A stretch of 17,308 nt of DNA from CAZIWW01 sp964543275 (GCA_964543275.1 CAZIWW010000015.1:1-17308), one strand, 5' to 3'. Counted from the stretch's first letter, positions 1 to 7,068 are shown. The notes: generated by a model not told the origin, from the sequence alone. A program made the numbers and translations.

Positions 1-148
1 GGAAACTCTCAAACTCCAATGCGTTATCAATCCCGCTCAAGGAGAAAAGCTCTTCGTCCAAATACTCGCGACCTTTGAGTTTTTATAACGACAAAAACTT
101 TTCAAATCCGTTAAGCAGAAAAATTAAAAAAATGTAGAGACATTAAAT
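1..148. other. Window-edge segment, gene not resolvable
   Basis: The first ~85 bases are open in more than one frame on both strands. On the plus strand frame 2 runs open to a TAA at 86-88, frame 1 to a TGA at 76-78 and frame 3 to a TAG at 135-137. On the minus strand an acidic reading frame (containing EYLDEELFSLSGIDNALEFE) also enters from about base 85 and runs off the window. One of these is probably the end or start of a neighbouring gene, but too little is visible to choose. Bases 90-148 are A/T rich, with no convincing promoter or Shine-Dalgarno before the gene at 149. Confidence 0.3.
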
Positions 149-1030
149 ATGCCGAAGTTGATAATCTTTGCCATTTTAATAGTTCTAATCCTAGGAGCTG
201 GTTTTTATTTCCTGGAAGTTAAGGACAAAGAAATTATGACCAAAGAAATCAAAGAGCCTAAAGCTAAATCGCAAGACGTCTCTGTTCGAAAAGAGAAGAT
301 TGATAAAAAGCCCCAAGAAAAAATCTCCATCATTACCATCTTCGACAATTACCAATCCAATCTCGAACTCGAAACCGGCTGGGGTTTTTCCTGTCTAATA
401 AAAACTCCGGAGGAAGATATTTTATTCGACACCGGAGCCGACTCAAAAACTCTGTTGTCCAATATGAAGAAGATGGAAATAGAACCCGGGAGAATTGATA
501 AAATTGTCCTGTCTCACATTCACAGCGACCACATTGGAGGCCTAGAGGGTGCGCTAAAGAAAAATCCGGAAGTTATAGTTTATATCCCCTCCTCGTTCCC
601 TTATCGTATGAGAAAAAAGATTAATTCCCTCGGAGCCAAACATCAGGATATTAAGACAAACCAAGAAATTTCAGAAAACATTTACTCTACCGGCGAGCTG
701 GGAACTTGGATTAAAGAGCAGTCGCTAATTTTGGATACTGAAAAAGGACTGACAATCATCACCGGCTGCGCTCATCCCGGAATTGTTGAGATTATCAAAA
801 AAGCCAAAGAAATGTTTCCGGACAAAAAAATATATTTAGTTATGGGAGGATTTCACCTGTCCGGCGTCTCGGATTCCGAGCTTGAAAGAATTGTAAGAGA
901 GTTTAGAAATTTAGATGTCCAAAAAGCGGCTCCCTGCCACTGTTCCGGAGACCGCTGCCGCGAGTTATTTCTGGAAGAATATCAGGACGACTTTATCAAG
1001 AACGGGGTGGGAAAAATCATCGAGATCTAA
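149..1030 (+). CDS. Membrane-anchored metallo-beta-lactamase-fold hydrolase (MptE/MJ0301-like)
   Basis: Predicted 293-residue metal-dependent hydrolase. Residues 4-22 form one hydrophobic segment (signal anchor), followed by a Lys/Glu-rich linker to about 58, so the catalytic domain probably sits outside the membrane. The domain shows the MBL signature HIHSDH at 123-128, the upstream LFDTGA strand-turn at 92-97, a GCAH motif at 206-209 (third metal His), FHL at 235-237 and CHCSG at 263-267 with the last His. The TGCAHPG and CHCSG signatures are typical of the subfamily often annotated as dihydropterin-phosphate synthase-like or 'MBL fold metallo-hydrolase'. That specific archaeal reaction should not be assumed here, because a membrane-tethered form suggests another substrate. 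All metal ligands appear present. The pseudogene 32 bp downstream has a similar hydrophobic N-terminus. No clear ribosome binding site precedes the ATG. Confidence 0.88.
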   Translation: MPKLIIFAILIVLILGAGFYFLEVKDKEIMTKEIKEPKAKSQDVSVRKEKIDKKPQEKISIITIFDNYQSNLELETGWGFSCLIKTPEEDILFDTGADSKTLLSNMKKMEIEPGRIDKIVLSHIHSDHIGGLEGALKKNPEVIVYIPSSFPYRMRKKINSLGAKHQDIKTNQEISENIYSTGELGTWIKEQSLILDTEKGLTIITGCAHPGIVEIIKKAKEMFPDKKIYLVMGGFHLSGVSDSELERIVREFRNLDVQKAAPCHCSGDRCRELFLEEYQDDFIKNGVGKIIEI

Positions 1031-1062
1031 AAAAAGTTTCTAAACTCTAAAAAGTCAAAAAT

Positions 1063-1783
1063 ATGAAAACCAAAATAATAATCGCGACGTAGCCGTCTTT
1101 CTGCTGGGCGCAGGACTGGTTTAGCTGATTATTGCCATAAAGCCGCAGGAAAACGCAGAGCTATCTCCAGACAAACTAAACACCGCCACTGAATCCGCCA
1201 ACCAAAATAAAAACACATTCCCAGAAAAAGTTGTTGTAAAAGGCTGGGGTAATCTGGAGAAAGTCAAAGCGCCGGCAAGCTATGAAATAGAAGGCGTTCA
1301 ATACTTCGGGGGAGAAAAAGGATGCTGTCTGTGCTCCGCCTTGGCCGCGCTGGACAAACACAACGGCGGAGAAAATTATCAAGAGTTGTTCGACGAGACG
1401 CTTGCTTCGGCCACCAGCAGGAACATTGATAAAATGACAGCTGTACTAAAAAAATACGGATTAGGCAAAAATCTTCACATTGGCTACCACCGCGGCTCTG
1501 CCAAGAAATCCTGGACATAAAAAAGAATGCCTACAAAAGTCGAAAAAGAGACAAGGCAAAAGAAGAGTTAGAAGAAAAAGTCGAGAAATCAACACCTGAA
1601 AGCTCCGGCAACAGCGGACCAAACCTGCCCAATTGGCCGCCGGGCGGGATTATAAAAAATGAAAATAAGACTAAGCTACCTGACGAGATCACAAAAACTT
1701 TCAAAAATACTGCACAAGAAAAATTGCTCGGAAGAAGCGATTTTTCATTGGAAAACCAAACTTTAAACCTTCACCCTGCCTAA
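1063..1783 (+). pseudogene. Broken exported protein gene, possibly C39-peptidase-like
   Basis: Three reading frames join into one plausible protein. ATG at 1063 gives MKTKIIIAT and then meets TAG at 1090. Shifting frame from 1089 continues a membrane segment (VAVFLLGAGLV), interrupted by TAG at 1122-1124, then stays open for about 130 codons to TAA at 1518-1520. A second shift near 1490-1500 restores an open frame to TAA at 1781-1783. The middle part contains GGEKGCCLCSALAAL followed by a helical stretch and KKYGLGKNLHIGY, an order loosely like a papain-fold C39 domain (Cys in a helix, later His). The last part is Lys/Glu rich, then Pro/Asn rich. Two frameshifts and one nonsense codon argue for decay over sequencing error, given that the neighbouring genes are intact. 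The family assignment is weak; the broken state is directly visible. Confidence 0.6.
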
Positions 1784-1897
1784 TCCCTTCACCAACAGCC
1801 CCGCCGCTTTTTCGTCAATCGCCTTTCCGGATTTTCTTCGAATGCGTTTTATAAGATGGTTTATTCTTTGATTGGTTACTCCCATGTAGGAGCAGAT
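1763..1897 (-). pseudogene. Fragment with helix-turn-helix-like sequence
   Basis: The minus strand is open from just after a TAA at 1900-1898 to TAA at 1765-1763. It encodes ICSYMGVTNQRINHLIKRIR followed by a Lys/Ala-rich tail ending LGRVKV; the first Met codon is at 1885. The stretch resembles the second half of a sigma-region-4 or resolvase-type helix-turn-helix ('LGVSxQRVxxLIKR'). The upstream half of such a domain is not found in frame, so it would be a remnant. It overlaps the end of the broken gene on the plus strand by 21 bases. The assignment rests on pattern resemblance only. Confidence 0.25.
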
Positions 1898-1929
1898 TTA
1901 CAACCTACTCCACACAGGCTAACTATGAC

Positions 1930-1967
1930 TATACCATTAACAATGCTATAGCATTGTTAATGGTATA
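1930..1967. repeat. Perfect 38-bp palindrome with no spacer
   Basis: The half-site TATACCATTAACAATGCTA is followed immediately by its exact reverse complement. Beyond the perfect core, CTATGA at 1923-1928 also pairs with TCATAG at 1973-1978 after an unequal bulge (1 base against 5). No T tract follows, so it is not a standard terminator. It could be a protein-binding or recombination site, a cruciform, a trace of an inverted duplication, or an assembly fold-back join. Confidence 0.9.
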
Positions 1968-2139
1968 TGGAATCATAGAAGAATCACAGAAGAACTTCAG
2001 AAAACATCTTTTGGAAAAGGAAAACCAACCAACAATTTTTCATCACTCAAACAAAACAGTAATTCCCAAACCAACCCTTTTAACTGAAAAAATGTATTTG
2101 GCGATAGAAGAGAAAAAAATAAGTTACACTTATAAATGA
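1954..2139 (+). CDS. Doubtful small ORF reading out of the palindrome
   Basis: An ORF of up to 61 codons (TTG at 1954, ATG at 1960) starts inside the right arm of the palindrome. It encodes a mixed polar sequence with no motif I recognise. Its frame is also open upstream across the whole palindrome (reading ANYDYTINNAIALL), so it may be the tail of a longer broken gene. A good terminator begins about 25 bases after its TGA, which is mild support that something is transcribed through here. No ribosome binding site is visible. Confidence 0.25.
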   Translation: MLMVYGIIEESQKNFRKHLLEKENQPTIFHHSNKTVIPKPTLLTEKMYLAIEEKKISYTYK

Positions 2140-2164
2140 CTCTATAAAACGATATAAAATTTTC

Positions 2165-2193
2165 CCAGCTCTTAGTGAGCTGGCTTTTGTTTT
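2165..2193 (+). terminator. Intrinsic terminator
   Basis: CCAGCTC at 2165-2171 pairs perfectly with GAGCTGG at 2177-2183 around the loop TTAGT. It is followed by a U-rich tail (CTTTTGTTTTTT, 2184-2195). This is a standard factor-independent terminator on the plus strand, closing the region of the small ORF. Confidence 0.85.
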
Positions 2194-2202
2194 TTATGGT
2201 TG

Positions 2203-2208
2203 TATAAT
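2203..2208 (+). promoter_or_regulatory. -10 element placed for a leaderless start
   Basis: A consensus TATAAT lies 6 bases before the ATG at 2215, which puts the expected transcript start at that ATG. The -35 region is poor (TGGCTT at 2181-2186, 16-base spacer). The arrangement matches the better promoter before the DUF389 gene at 7069. Confidence 0.5.
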
Positions 2209-2214
2209 AAACTT

Positions 2215-2519
2215 ATGAGCAAGATACAAATAAACTGGCCGACTGAATTATTATTAAAATTCTGGCCGAGGCTGGCAATGAAACTGACAGCAAAGAAAAT
2301 TGGAATTGAAAATTCAATATTTGACAAACTTCACGAAGTTTTTCTAAAACTAAAAGCATTGACCTTCTCCCGCTAAAATCCAGCCATCGTGGATTTATGA
2401 TTATTATTGACAGAAAAACCGCGCTATATTTCCATTAGAACGGCAATCACTTTATTTACTATGGCTATGAAATGGGAGAATATGAGAAGGGCAATGTTGC
2501 GCCGTTTGATAATCTCTAG
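2215..2519 (+). pseudogene. Broken gene for a short protein of unknown function
   Basis: The ATG at 2215 opens a 53-codon frame ending at TAA 2374-2376. A shifted frame overlapping it from about 2358 reads IDLLPLKSSHRGFMIIIDR, then KTALYFH, meets TAG at 2436-2438, continues NGNHFIYYGYEMGEYEKGNV and ends at TAG 2517-2519. The second part has the regular alternation of a beta-rich domain and joins sensibly across the stop, so one frameshift and one nonsense codon are the simplest explanation. I do not recognise the family with certainty; aromatic/Gly-rich 'Y.G.E.GEYEKG' tails occur in short conserved Patescibacteria proteins as far as I recall. It ends 9 bases before the next start codon. Confidence 0.5.
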
Positions 2520-2528
2520 CGCCAATCT

Positions 2529-3131
2529 ATGAATTTCCTCATCCGCAAATTATTCAAAAACGTCATCCCGCCGGAAGATGAAAGCGATTACTTGATAAAG
2601 ATTATTTCCAAATCCGCTTTCCAAGTTTTTCGCGACAAGCGCTTCCGCCAACTAGTGGATTTTAATAAACAATCAGAGGAAGAACAAAACCGGATTTTTA
2701 ACGAACTAGTAGTAACAGCTTTAATCTTTTTAATGCTTCTTTTAGACGACAATATCCCTAAATTTAAGCCGGAACGAAAATCCTTTTGGCAGAAAGTGCG
2801 AGAAAAAATCCCCAAGGCTTACACCGGTTGGATGACTAGTCTTGGCATTGAAAAAAAGTACGTAGATATTTGGGAAAAGCTGATCAATCTGCGGCTTAGA
2901 GAATACAAGAGAGAACAAAAAGAAACTCGCTATGTTTTTCTAGAAGAATTTCTGGAGAAAAGAGACAACGAAGAATTACAGGACGCCGCCGTGCGGCTGG
3001 AAACCCTGACAGTCGGCAGTATGCTGCACATCACCCGCGGCAAAGCCAAACCGGACGACCCCCTGCGACGGCATCTGCGAACTTGGCTGAGTACGCTTAA
3101 TTACAAGCTGGAAAGAAAAGTGGGATGGTAA
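2529..3131 (+). CDS. Hypothetical protein, 200 residues
   Basis: I do not recognise this protein. It is a charged, mainly helical sequence with one hydrophobic stretch at about 60-73 (ELVVTALIFLMLLL), too isolated to be a confident membrane span. A Trp-rich section lies at 86-116 and a basic Arg-rich C-terminal third. No Cys or obvious catalytic signature is visible. It starts 9 bases after the end of a broken gene with no Shine-Dalgarno, and the next gene begins 12 bases after its stop, so the two are probably cotranscribed. Codon use looks like the neighbours. It is probably a real gene because the frame is uninterrupted for 200 codons. Confidence 0.7.
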   Translation: MNFLIRKLFKNVIPPEDESDYLIKIISKSAFQVFRDKRFRQLVDFNKQSEEEQNRIFNELVVTALIFLMLLLDDNIPKFKPERKSFWQKVREKIPKAYTGWMTSLGIEKKYVDIWEKLINLRLREYKREQKETRYVFLEEFLEKRDNEELQDAAVRLETLTVGSMLHITRGKAKPDDPLRRHLRTWLSTLNYKLERKVGW

Positions 3132-3143
3132 GAATTAATTTTA

Positions 3144-3689
3144 ATGAAATCTGGAATGGAGAATAAAATTAAAATTCACGCAAACGGGCTGGAGCAGTAT
3201 CCAAAAGCCGGCATTGTCTTGAGCAACCTCGCAATGATTTTGTGGATTGTTTTTGGAACCGTCGCCTGCTGGCTTTTATATCCCCCGGCCGCTTGGATAT
3301 ACCTTGCCTTCGCCATAATAATGATCGGGGTTGTTCTGCGAAAACTGCTCTGCGTTAATTGCTACTACTACGATAAGTGGTGCCATCTTGGCTGGGGAAA
3401 ACTGTCAGCCCTGCTTTTCCCGAGAGGCAATATCAATCAATTCAACGTCAGCGCCGGCCAAAAGCTGGCATCCCTAACCTACGGTCTTTTATCCGCTATT
3501 CCCGTCGTTTTAATTGTTATCTCGCTCTTTCAGAAATTTACCGGATTTAAGACGGCGGTGCTGTTGCTTTTACTTCTAGTTTCTTTTTACAGCGGGACAA
3601 TCAGACGCAAAAAAACCTGCGCCAAATGCAAAATGAAATTAATCTGCCCGGGCTGCGCGGTGAAAAACCTAAATCACTTCGGGAAATAA
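3144..3689 (+). CDS. Four-span membrane protein with two cysteine clusters
   Basis: 181 residues; a second possible start is Met5 (3156). Hydrophobic segments lie at about 24-45, 48-67, 108-130 and 136-153. Cysteines cluster between spans 2 and 3 (C70, C73, C80 in CVNCYYYDKWCHLGWGK) and after span 4 (CAKC at 159-162 and CPGC at 168-171). With an even number of spans between them, both clusters face the same side of the membrane and could form a metal site or disulfide pairs; this is inference. I know similar unnamed membrane proteins with a CxxC...C-GWG signature but no established function. The gene ends 12 bases from the convergent flavoprotein gene, and no clear terminator is seen in that gap. 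Confidence 0.75.
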   Translation: MKSGMENKIKIHANGLEQYPKAGIVLSNLAMILWIVFGTVACWLLYPPAAWIYLAFAIIMIGVVLRKLLCVNCYYYDKWCHLGWGKLSALLFPRGNINQFNVSAGQKLASLTYGLLSAIPVVLIVISLFQKFTGFKTAVLLLLLLVSFYSGTIRRKKTCAKCKMKLICPGCAVKNLNHFGK

Positions 3690-3701
3690 TCCGTAATCTT
3701 T

Positions 3702-5042
3702 CTAACAAGATTCCAGCGCCGTTTGGGCGGCCGTTATCACCGGGTAAACGGTCGGCGCCGCGGTTAAGAGAGGATGAGTGGCAATCTGCAAAGTATTCAA
3801 GTCATGAGCCGTCATCTTCTGCTGAATAGCCAGGGCCAATAAATTTATCAACTCACCCGCGCTTTTGGGTCCCATCGCTTGAGCCCCCAGCAGCGCGCCT
3901 GATTTTTTTGAGAAGACCAGTTTGATTTTAACATTTCGCGCTCCTGGCAAACTTCCAGGGTGGCAGTCGGGACATTCGCTAGCGCCAACAACCACTTCAA
4001 ACCCTTCCGCTTTAGCCCTGCTTTCAGTGAATCCGGTCGCTCCCAGCGCCAGCCCCCCGATACAGGTGGCAAAAGACCCCAAAGTTCCTTTGTTCTCCCT
4101 TAAAGTTTCCAATTGGTATAAATTGGCGCCGGCTATTCTGGCTTCCGTCGCCGCGGTTGAAGCCAGCATTACCGGAACATATTTCCCAGTAAAGAAATCG
4201 CGCGTCTCCGCGCAGTCGCCCACCGCGAAAACATCCGGCGCGCTGGTTCTCATATACTCATCAACCTTAATTCCTCCTCTCTCTTTTACTTCAAGGCCGG
4301 CTTTCTCGGCTAAAGAAATATTCGGCTTGGATCCGATAGATAAAATAACTAAATCAGCCGGGATTCGCTCTCCGTTATCTAATTTTACACATTCCGCTTT
4401 ATCTCCGCCTCCAATTTCTTCAACAGTTCGGCCGGTATAAATTTTTACTCTTCTTTCTCTTAGTTTTTCCTCCGCAGCTTCGGCAAACTCCCGATCAAGA
4501 GTAGTTATCAGGCAATGATCCAACTTTTCAATGACGCTGATATTCATCCCCTCCAGACCGCTCAATTCTTCCGCTATCTCCACGCCAATAAAGCCGCCGC
4601 CGATAATCACCGCATCTTTAGCTTTCAGCGCGGCTTGCCGAAGTTTTTCCAGATAATCAAAATCTTTCTTAACCTGCCAAACACCTTTTTTCTCGATCCC
4701 TTTAATCGGAACTAAAATCGGCTCCGAACCGACAGCCAATATCAGCTTGTCGTAATTTATTTTTTTGCCACCTTCCAACGCGACTTCTTTTTCTTGAACA
4801 TTTATGCTCTCCGCCTTATCAATCAGTAAATCAACTTTACTTTTTTCCAAAGGCGCGTCGGGCATTAAGTCCTTTTCAACCGAATCCAGCCGGTTGAAAA
4901 TATAGGGGATGCCGCATGGAATAACTGACTTGTCTTTGTCCCGAACTAAAATAATTTCTTTGGCGGGATTGTTTCTTCTGGCGGTAACCGCGGCCACCAC
5001 TCCCGCCGGCCCTCCCCCGATAATTAGAATATCCGTTTTCAT
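3702..5042 (-). CDS. FAD/NAD(P)H-dependent disulfide-type oxidoreductase (CoA-disulfide reductase/NADH oxidase family)
   Basis: 446 residues from the ATG at 5042. An upstream in-frame start at 5087 would add 15 residues before the Rossmann fold and is unlikely; GGTG about 10 bases before 5042 is a modest ribosome binding site. The FAD-binding GGGPAG is at 9-14, the NAD(P)H-binding GGGFIG at 148-153 with an acidic residue (E172) ending the second strand, which favours NADH, and the FAD GD motif at 275-276. Cys43 in CGIPY sits where the single redox cysteine of CoA-disulfide reductases and NADH oxidases lies. The C-terminal dimer domain holds HPLLTAAPTVYPV (423-435). Oddities are an extra CxxC (C357, C360) and a C-terminal Cys446. 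It probably reduces CoA or another low-molecular-weight disulfide or persulfide, or O2; the sequence cannot decide. It lies 47 bases downstream of the ZIP transporter gene, probably in one transcript. Confidence 0.88.
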   Translation of the reverse strand: MKTDILIIGGGPAGVVAAVTARRNNPAKEIILVRDKDKSVIPCGIPYIFNRLDSVEKDLMPDAPLEKSKVDLLIDKAESINVQEKEVALEGGKKINYDKLILAVGSEPILVPIKGIEKKGVWQVKKDFDYLEKLRQAALKAKDAVIIGGGFIGVEIAEELSGLEGMNISVIEKLDHCLITTLDREFAEAAEEKLRERRVKIYTGRTVEEIGGGDKAECVKLDNGERIPADLVILSIGSKPNISLAEKAGLEVKERGGIKVDEYMRTSAPDVFAVGDCAETRDFFTGKYVPVMLASTAATEARIAGANLYQLETLRENKGTLGSFATCIGGLALGATGFTESRAKAEGFEVVVGASECPDCHPGSLPGARNVKIKLVFSKKSGALLGAQAMGPKSAGELINLLALAIQQKMTAHDLNTLQIATHPLLTAAPTVYPVITAAQTALESC

Positions 5043-5089
5043 AATATTATTTTCACCACTTTTTAGATTATATAATTGCTGACACAATT

Positions 5090-5851
5090 TTATAATAAAT
5101 ACAAACTCGAAGCTACTACTAACATTCCCATTATAATGCCCGCGATAGATATATGCGCCTCATTATGTTCAAACGACAGAGGCAGAAGTTCGTCAAAGCT
5201 GATGAAAACCATTATACCCGCGACAAATGCGAGCATAAACGATAAAACTGTCGGGACAAGAAAGGATCCCAATACCAAAAATCCGATAATTGCTCCGATT
5301 GGCTCCGCAATTCCTGAAAGCAATGAATACCAAAAAGCTTTCGCTCTGCTTTTTGTCGCGTAAAAAATCGGCATTGAAACGGCTATTCCTTCAGGAATAT
5401 TATGCACCGCGATGGCAAAAGCTAAAGAAACTCCTAGATTAATATCTTTCAGCGAGCTCATAAAAACAGCCAAGCCTTCCGGGAAATTGTGTATTGCTAT
5501 TCCCAAAGCGGTAAACACGCCCGCCATCATAAGCTTCTTGTTTCTCTTATCAACTTTAACATGCTCTTCGATATAGTCATGCGGAATGAGAAAATCAATA
5601 AGCGCAATAAAAATTATTCCGGCGAAGAACGCGATATTTCCCGTTAAAAAACCAATACTAGAAACCGCCGAAGATAAAAGTTCCACGAAGGACACATAGA
5701 TCATTGCGCCGGCAGAAAAACCAAGGGAAAAGCACAGATAGTTTTTTTTCAATCTCTTCACAAAAAGGAAAACTAAACTGCCAATCCCGGTAGATAGGCC
5801 TGCTAAAAATGTTAATAATAATGGCGGCCAGATTTGTGTATTTTCCATCAT
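5090..5851 (-). CDS. zupT: ZIP-family divalent metal transporter
   Basis: About 253 residues with eight predicted membrane spans. Both ZIP signatures are present: HNFPEG (H121, N122, E125) in span 4 and HNIPEG (H150, N151, E154) in span 5, which together form the metal path in ZupT-type carriers. A His/Asp/Glu-bearing loop (PHDYIEEHVKVD, around 90-101) precedes span 4, as expected for the cytoplasmic metal-binding loop. It would import Zn2+, Fe2+ or Mn2+; selectivity cannot be read from the sequence. Starts at 5851 and 5848 are adjacent ATGs, with a TTG two codons upstream. It sits between the S11 protein gene (57-base gap) and the flavoprotein gene, all on one strand. Confidence 0.92.
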   Translation of the reverse strand: MMENTQIWPPLLLTFLAGLSTGIGSLVFLFVKRLKKNYLCFSLGFSAGAMIYVSFVELLSSAVSSIGFLTGNIAFFAGIIFIALIDFLIPHDYIEEHVKVDKRNKKLMMAGVFTALGIAIHNFPEGLAVFMSSLKDINLGVSLAFAIAVHNIPEGIAVSMPIFYATKSRAKAFWYSLLSGIAEPIGAIIGFLVLGSFLVPTVLSFMLAFVAGIMVFISFDELLPLSFEHNEAHISIAGIIMGMLVVASSLYLL

Positions 5852-5908
5852 TAACAAACGCCGTATATTAATTTATTCAGCGAGAGAATATCATTTTTCA
5901 ATCCGCGC

Positions 5909-6790
5909 TTACAATTTCTTCTTAAGTTTCTTAATTTCCTTGTTGCGATCGTAGGTCGTTTTGGCGTGAAGCACCACGATGATGCCCTTTTTCTTTTTCT
6001 TGCCTTTAAGACAAATAGCCACATTGTTGCGGGCTTCGGTTAAATAGCCGATTTTAAACCCGCTTGGTTTCATTTTAAGCAGGCTTCCGTTGCGATTCTT
6101 GACTGTAATAGAACGCCGGCTGTTTAAAATATTTATCCGATACGATTTGCGCCGGCTGGCTTTCCTAATTTTCTTTTTGGCAAATGCCTCACGCGCGATC
6201 ACGGCCATCTCGCGAGCCGTGCCGACATTCTTAACATCAATTCCCGAACACTCGGTGAACTTGGTCTTTTTAAGACCCAAAGATTTTGCCTTGGCGTTCA
6301 TCTTCTTTTTAAACTGTTTCATTGATAAACCAGACCCGCGAACCAGCGCCGCCGCCGAATCATTGCAAGAAGCGATCAGCATTGCGTTCCAGAGATCTTT
6401 TACTTTAACTTTGTCGCCGGCTCGAAGACCGACCCGGCTGGCTCCCCCGCTGACATACTTGCGAACATGATTCAAGTCTTTCTTAGTAATGGTTACTTTT
6501 TTGTTAAAGTTAATTCCCTCGTCAAGCAAAACCAGCGCCGTCATTAATTTAGTAAGAGACGCTAGAGGACGTTTTTTATTTGATTTCCTGCCTTTAATGA
6601 ATTTCCCCGTTTTGTTTTTTATCACCGCGCTGGAAATACCCGCCCGGTTATACTTCGATCCGGCGCTGGCGACATTTATTTTGATCGGGTCTCCGCTATC
6701 ACAGCAAAAACCGAGCGGCGACAGAATTAAAGAAGTGGTAATTAATATTATCAGAGATAGCTTTTTCATAACCCTATATGACTTATACAT
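5909..6790 (-). CDS. D-alanyl-D-alanine carboxypeptidase-like protein (peptidase S11) with altered KTG motif
   Basis: 293 residues, or 286 if Met8 (6769) is used, which would give a compact MKK-type signal peptide. An N-terminal signal sequence ends near LGFCC; it lacks a proper lipobox (Phe precedes the Cys), so it is probably cleaved by signal peptidase I. S11 motifs: SLTK at 78-81 (catalytic Ser78, Lys81), SCN at 141-143, and KIG at 246-248 where the family has KTG. The first two are canonical; Ile for Thr in the third is unusual and could lower activity or change the substrate. The protein is strikingly Lys-rich, especially at 160-176, 205-215 and 262-293. The large C-terminal domain of PBP5 is missing. 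It probably trims peptidoglycan stem peptides outside the membrane. It heads a possible minus-strand operon with the ZIP transporter. Confidence 0.85.
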   Translation of the reverse strand: MYKSYRVMKKLSLIILITTSLILSPLGFCCDSGDPIKINVASAGSKYNRAGISSAVIKNKTGKFIKGRKSNKKRPLASLTKLMTALVLLDEGINFNKKVTITKKDLNHVRKYVSGGASRVGLRAGDKVKVKDLWNAMLIASCNDSAAALVRGSGLSMKQFKKKMNAKAKSLGLKKTKFTECSGIDVKNVGTAREMAVIAREAFAKKKIRKASRRKSYRINILNSRRSITVKNRNGSLLKMKPSGFKIGYLTEARNNVAICLKGKKKKKGIIVVLHAKTTYDRNKEIKKLKKKL

Positions 6791-6892
6791 TTAATCTTCT
6801 AAGAGAATTGGAGAGAAATTTGATAAAGATATCTCTAAGTAAAATCCCGCCCGGTCCCCTTCGCGAAACGGGAAGGTTGATGAAAACATGTT

Positions 6893-7041
6893 CTAATTAT
6901 AATTCCGATTATAAGCGGCGAACACAATCAGATAAACTACTACCATTGTAGCCAGTACCCACGCAATTGCAAATTTACTCCAGCAAGAAGATATGGAAGC
7001 TCCAACACGGGATTTTAACCCGATAAAAAGCCCTTTGTCAT
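6893..7041 (-). pseudogene. Small single-span membrane protein gene, apparently frameshifted
   Basis: On the minus strand an ATG at 7041, closely preceded by AGAGAGGAA, encodes MTKGFLSG and then meets TAA. The overlapping frame continues without interruption as LKSRVGASISSCWSKFAIAW followed by a strong membrane segment (VLATMVVVYLIVFAAY) and ends NRNYN-TAG at 6893-6895. That second frame has no ATG, GTG or TTG upstream of the hydrophobic part, so a single-base indel near 7018-7025, after the TTTTT run, is the simplest reading; programmed slippage is possible. The combined product would be about 49 residues. A downstream GC-rich hairpin (TCCCG with CGGGA, followed by TTTT, 6845-6872) could be its terminator. 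The start region overlaps the divergent DUF389 promoter. Confidence 0.4.
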
Positions 7042-7062
7042 TTCCTCTCTCTATAGTATAAT
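7035..7062 (+). promoter_or_regulatory. Strong promoter for a leaderless mRNA
   Basis: TTGTCA (7035-7040, five of six consensus bases) and TATAAT (7057-7062) are separated by 16 bases. The usual start point, 7 bases after the -10, is the A of the ATG at 7069, so the DUF389 message should have no 5' leader. The same bases contain the start of the divergent small gene. Confidence 0.75.
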
Positions 7063-7068
7063 TGAATT

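Noticed and set aside
1176..1518. Two minus-strand open frames over the broken gene
   Set aside because: Their products have no motifs, and the plus-strand frame gives a more protein-like sequence continuous with both flanking parts.
3922..4440. 172-residue open frame on the plus strand
   Set aside because: It lies inside the flavoprotein gene on the opposite strand; composition (Ser/Pro/Ala-rich, low complexity) is typical of an antisense shadow.
5909..6790. Possible lipoprotein signal in the S11 protein (FCC near residue 30)
   Set aside because: The residue before the Cys is Phe, which does not fit a lipobox, so ordinary signal-peptidase cleavage is more likely.
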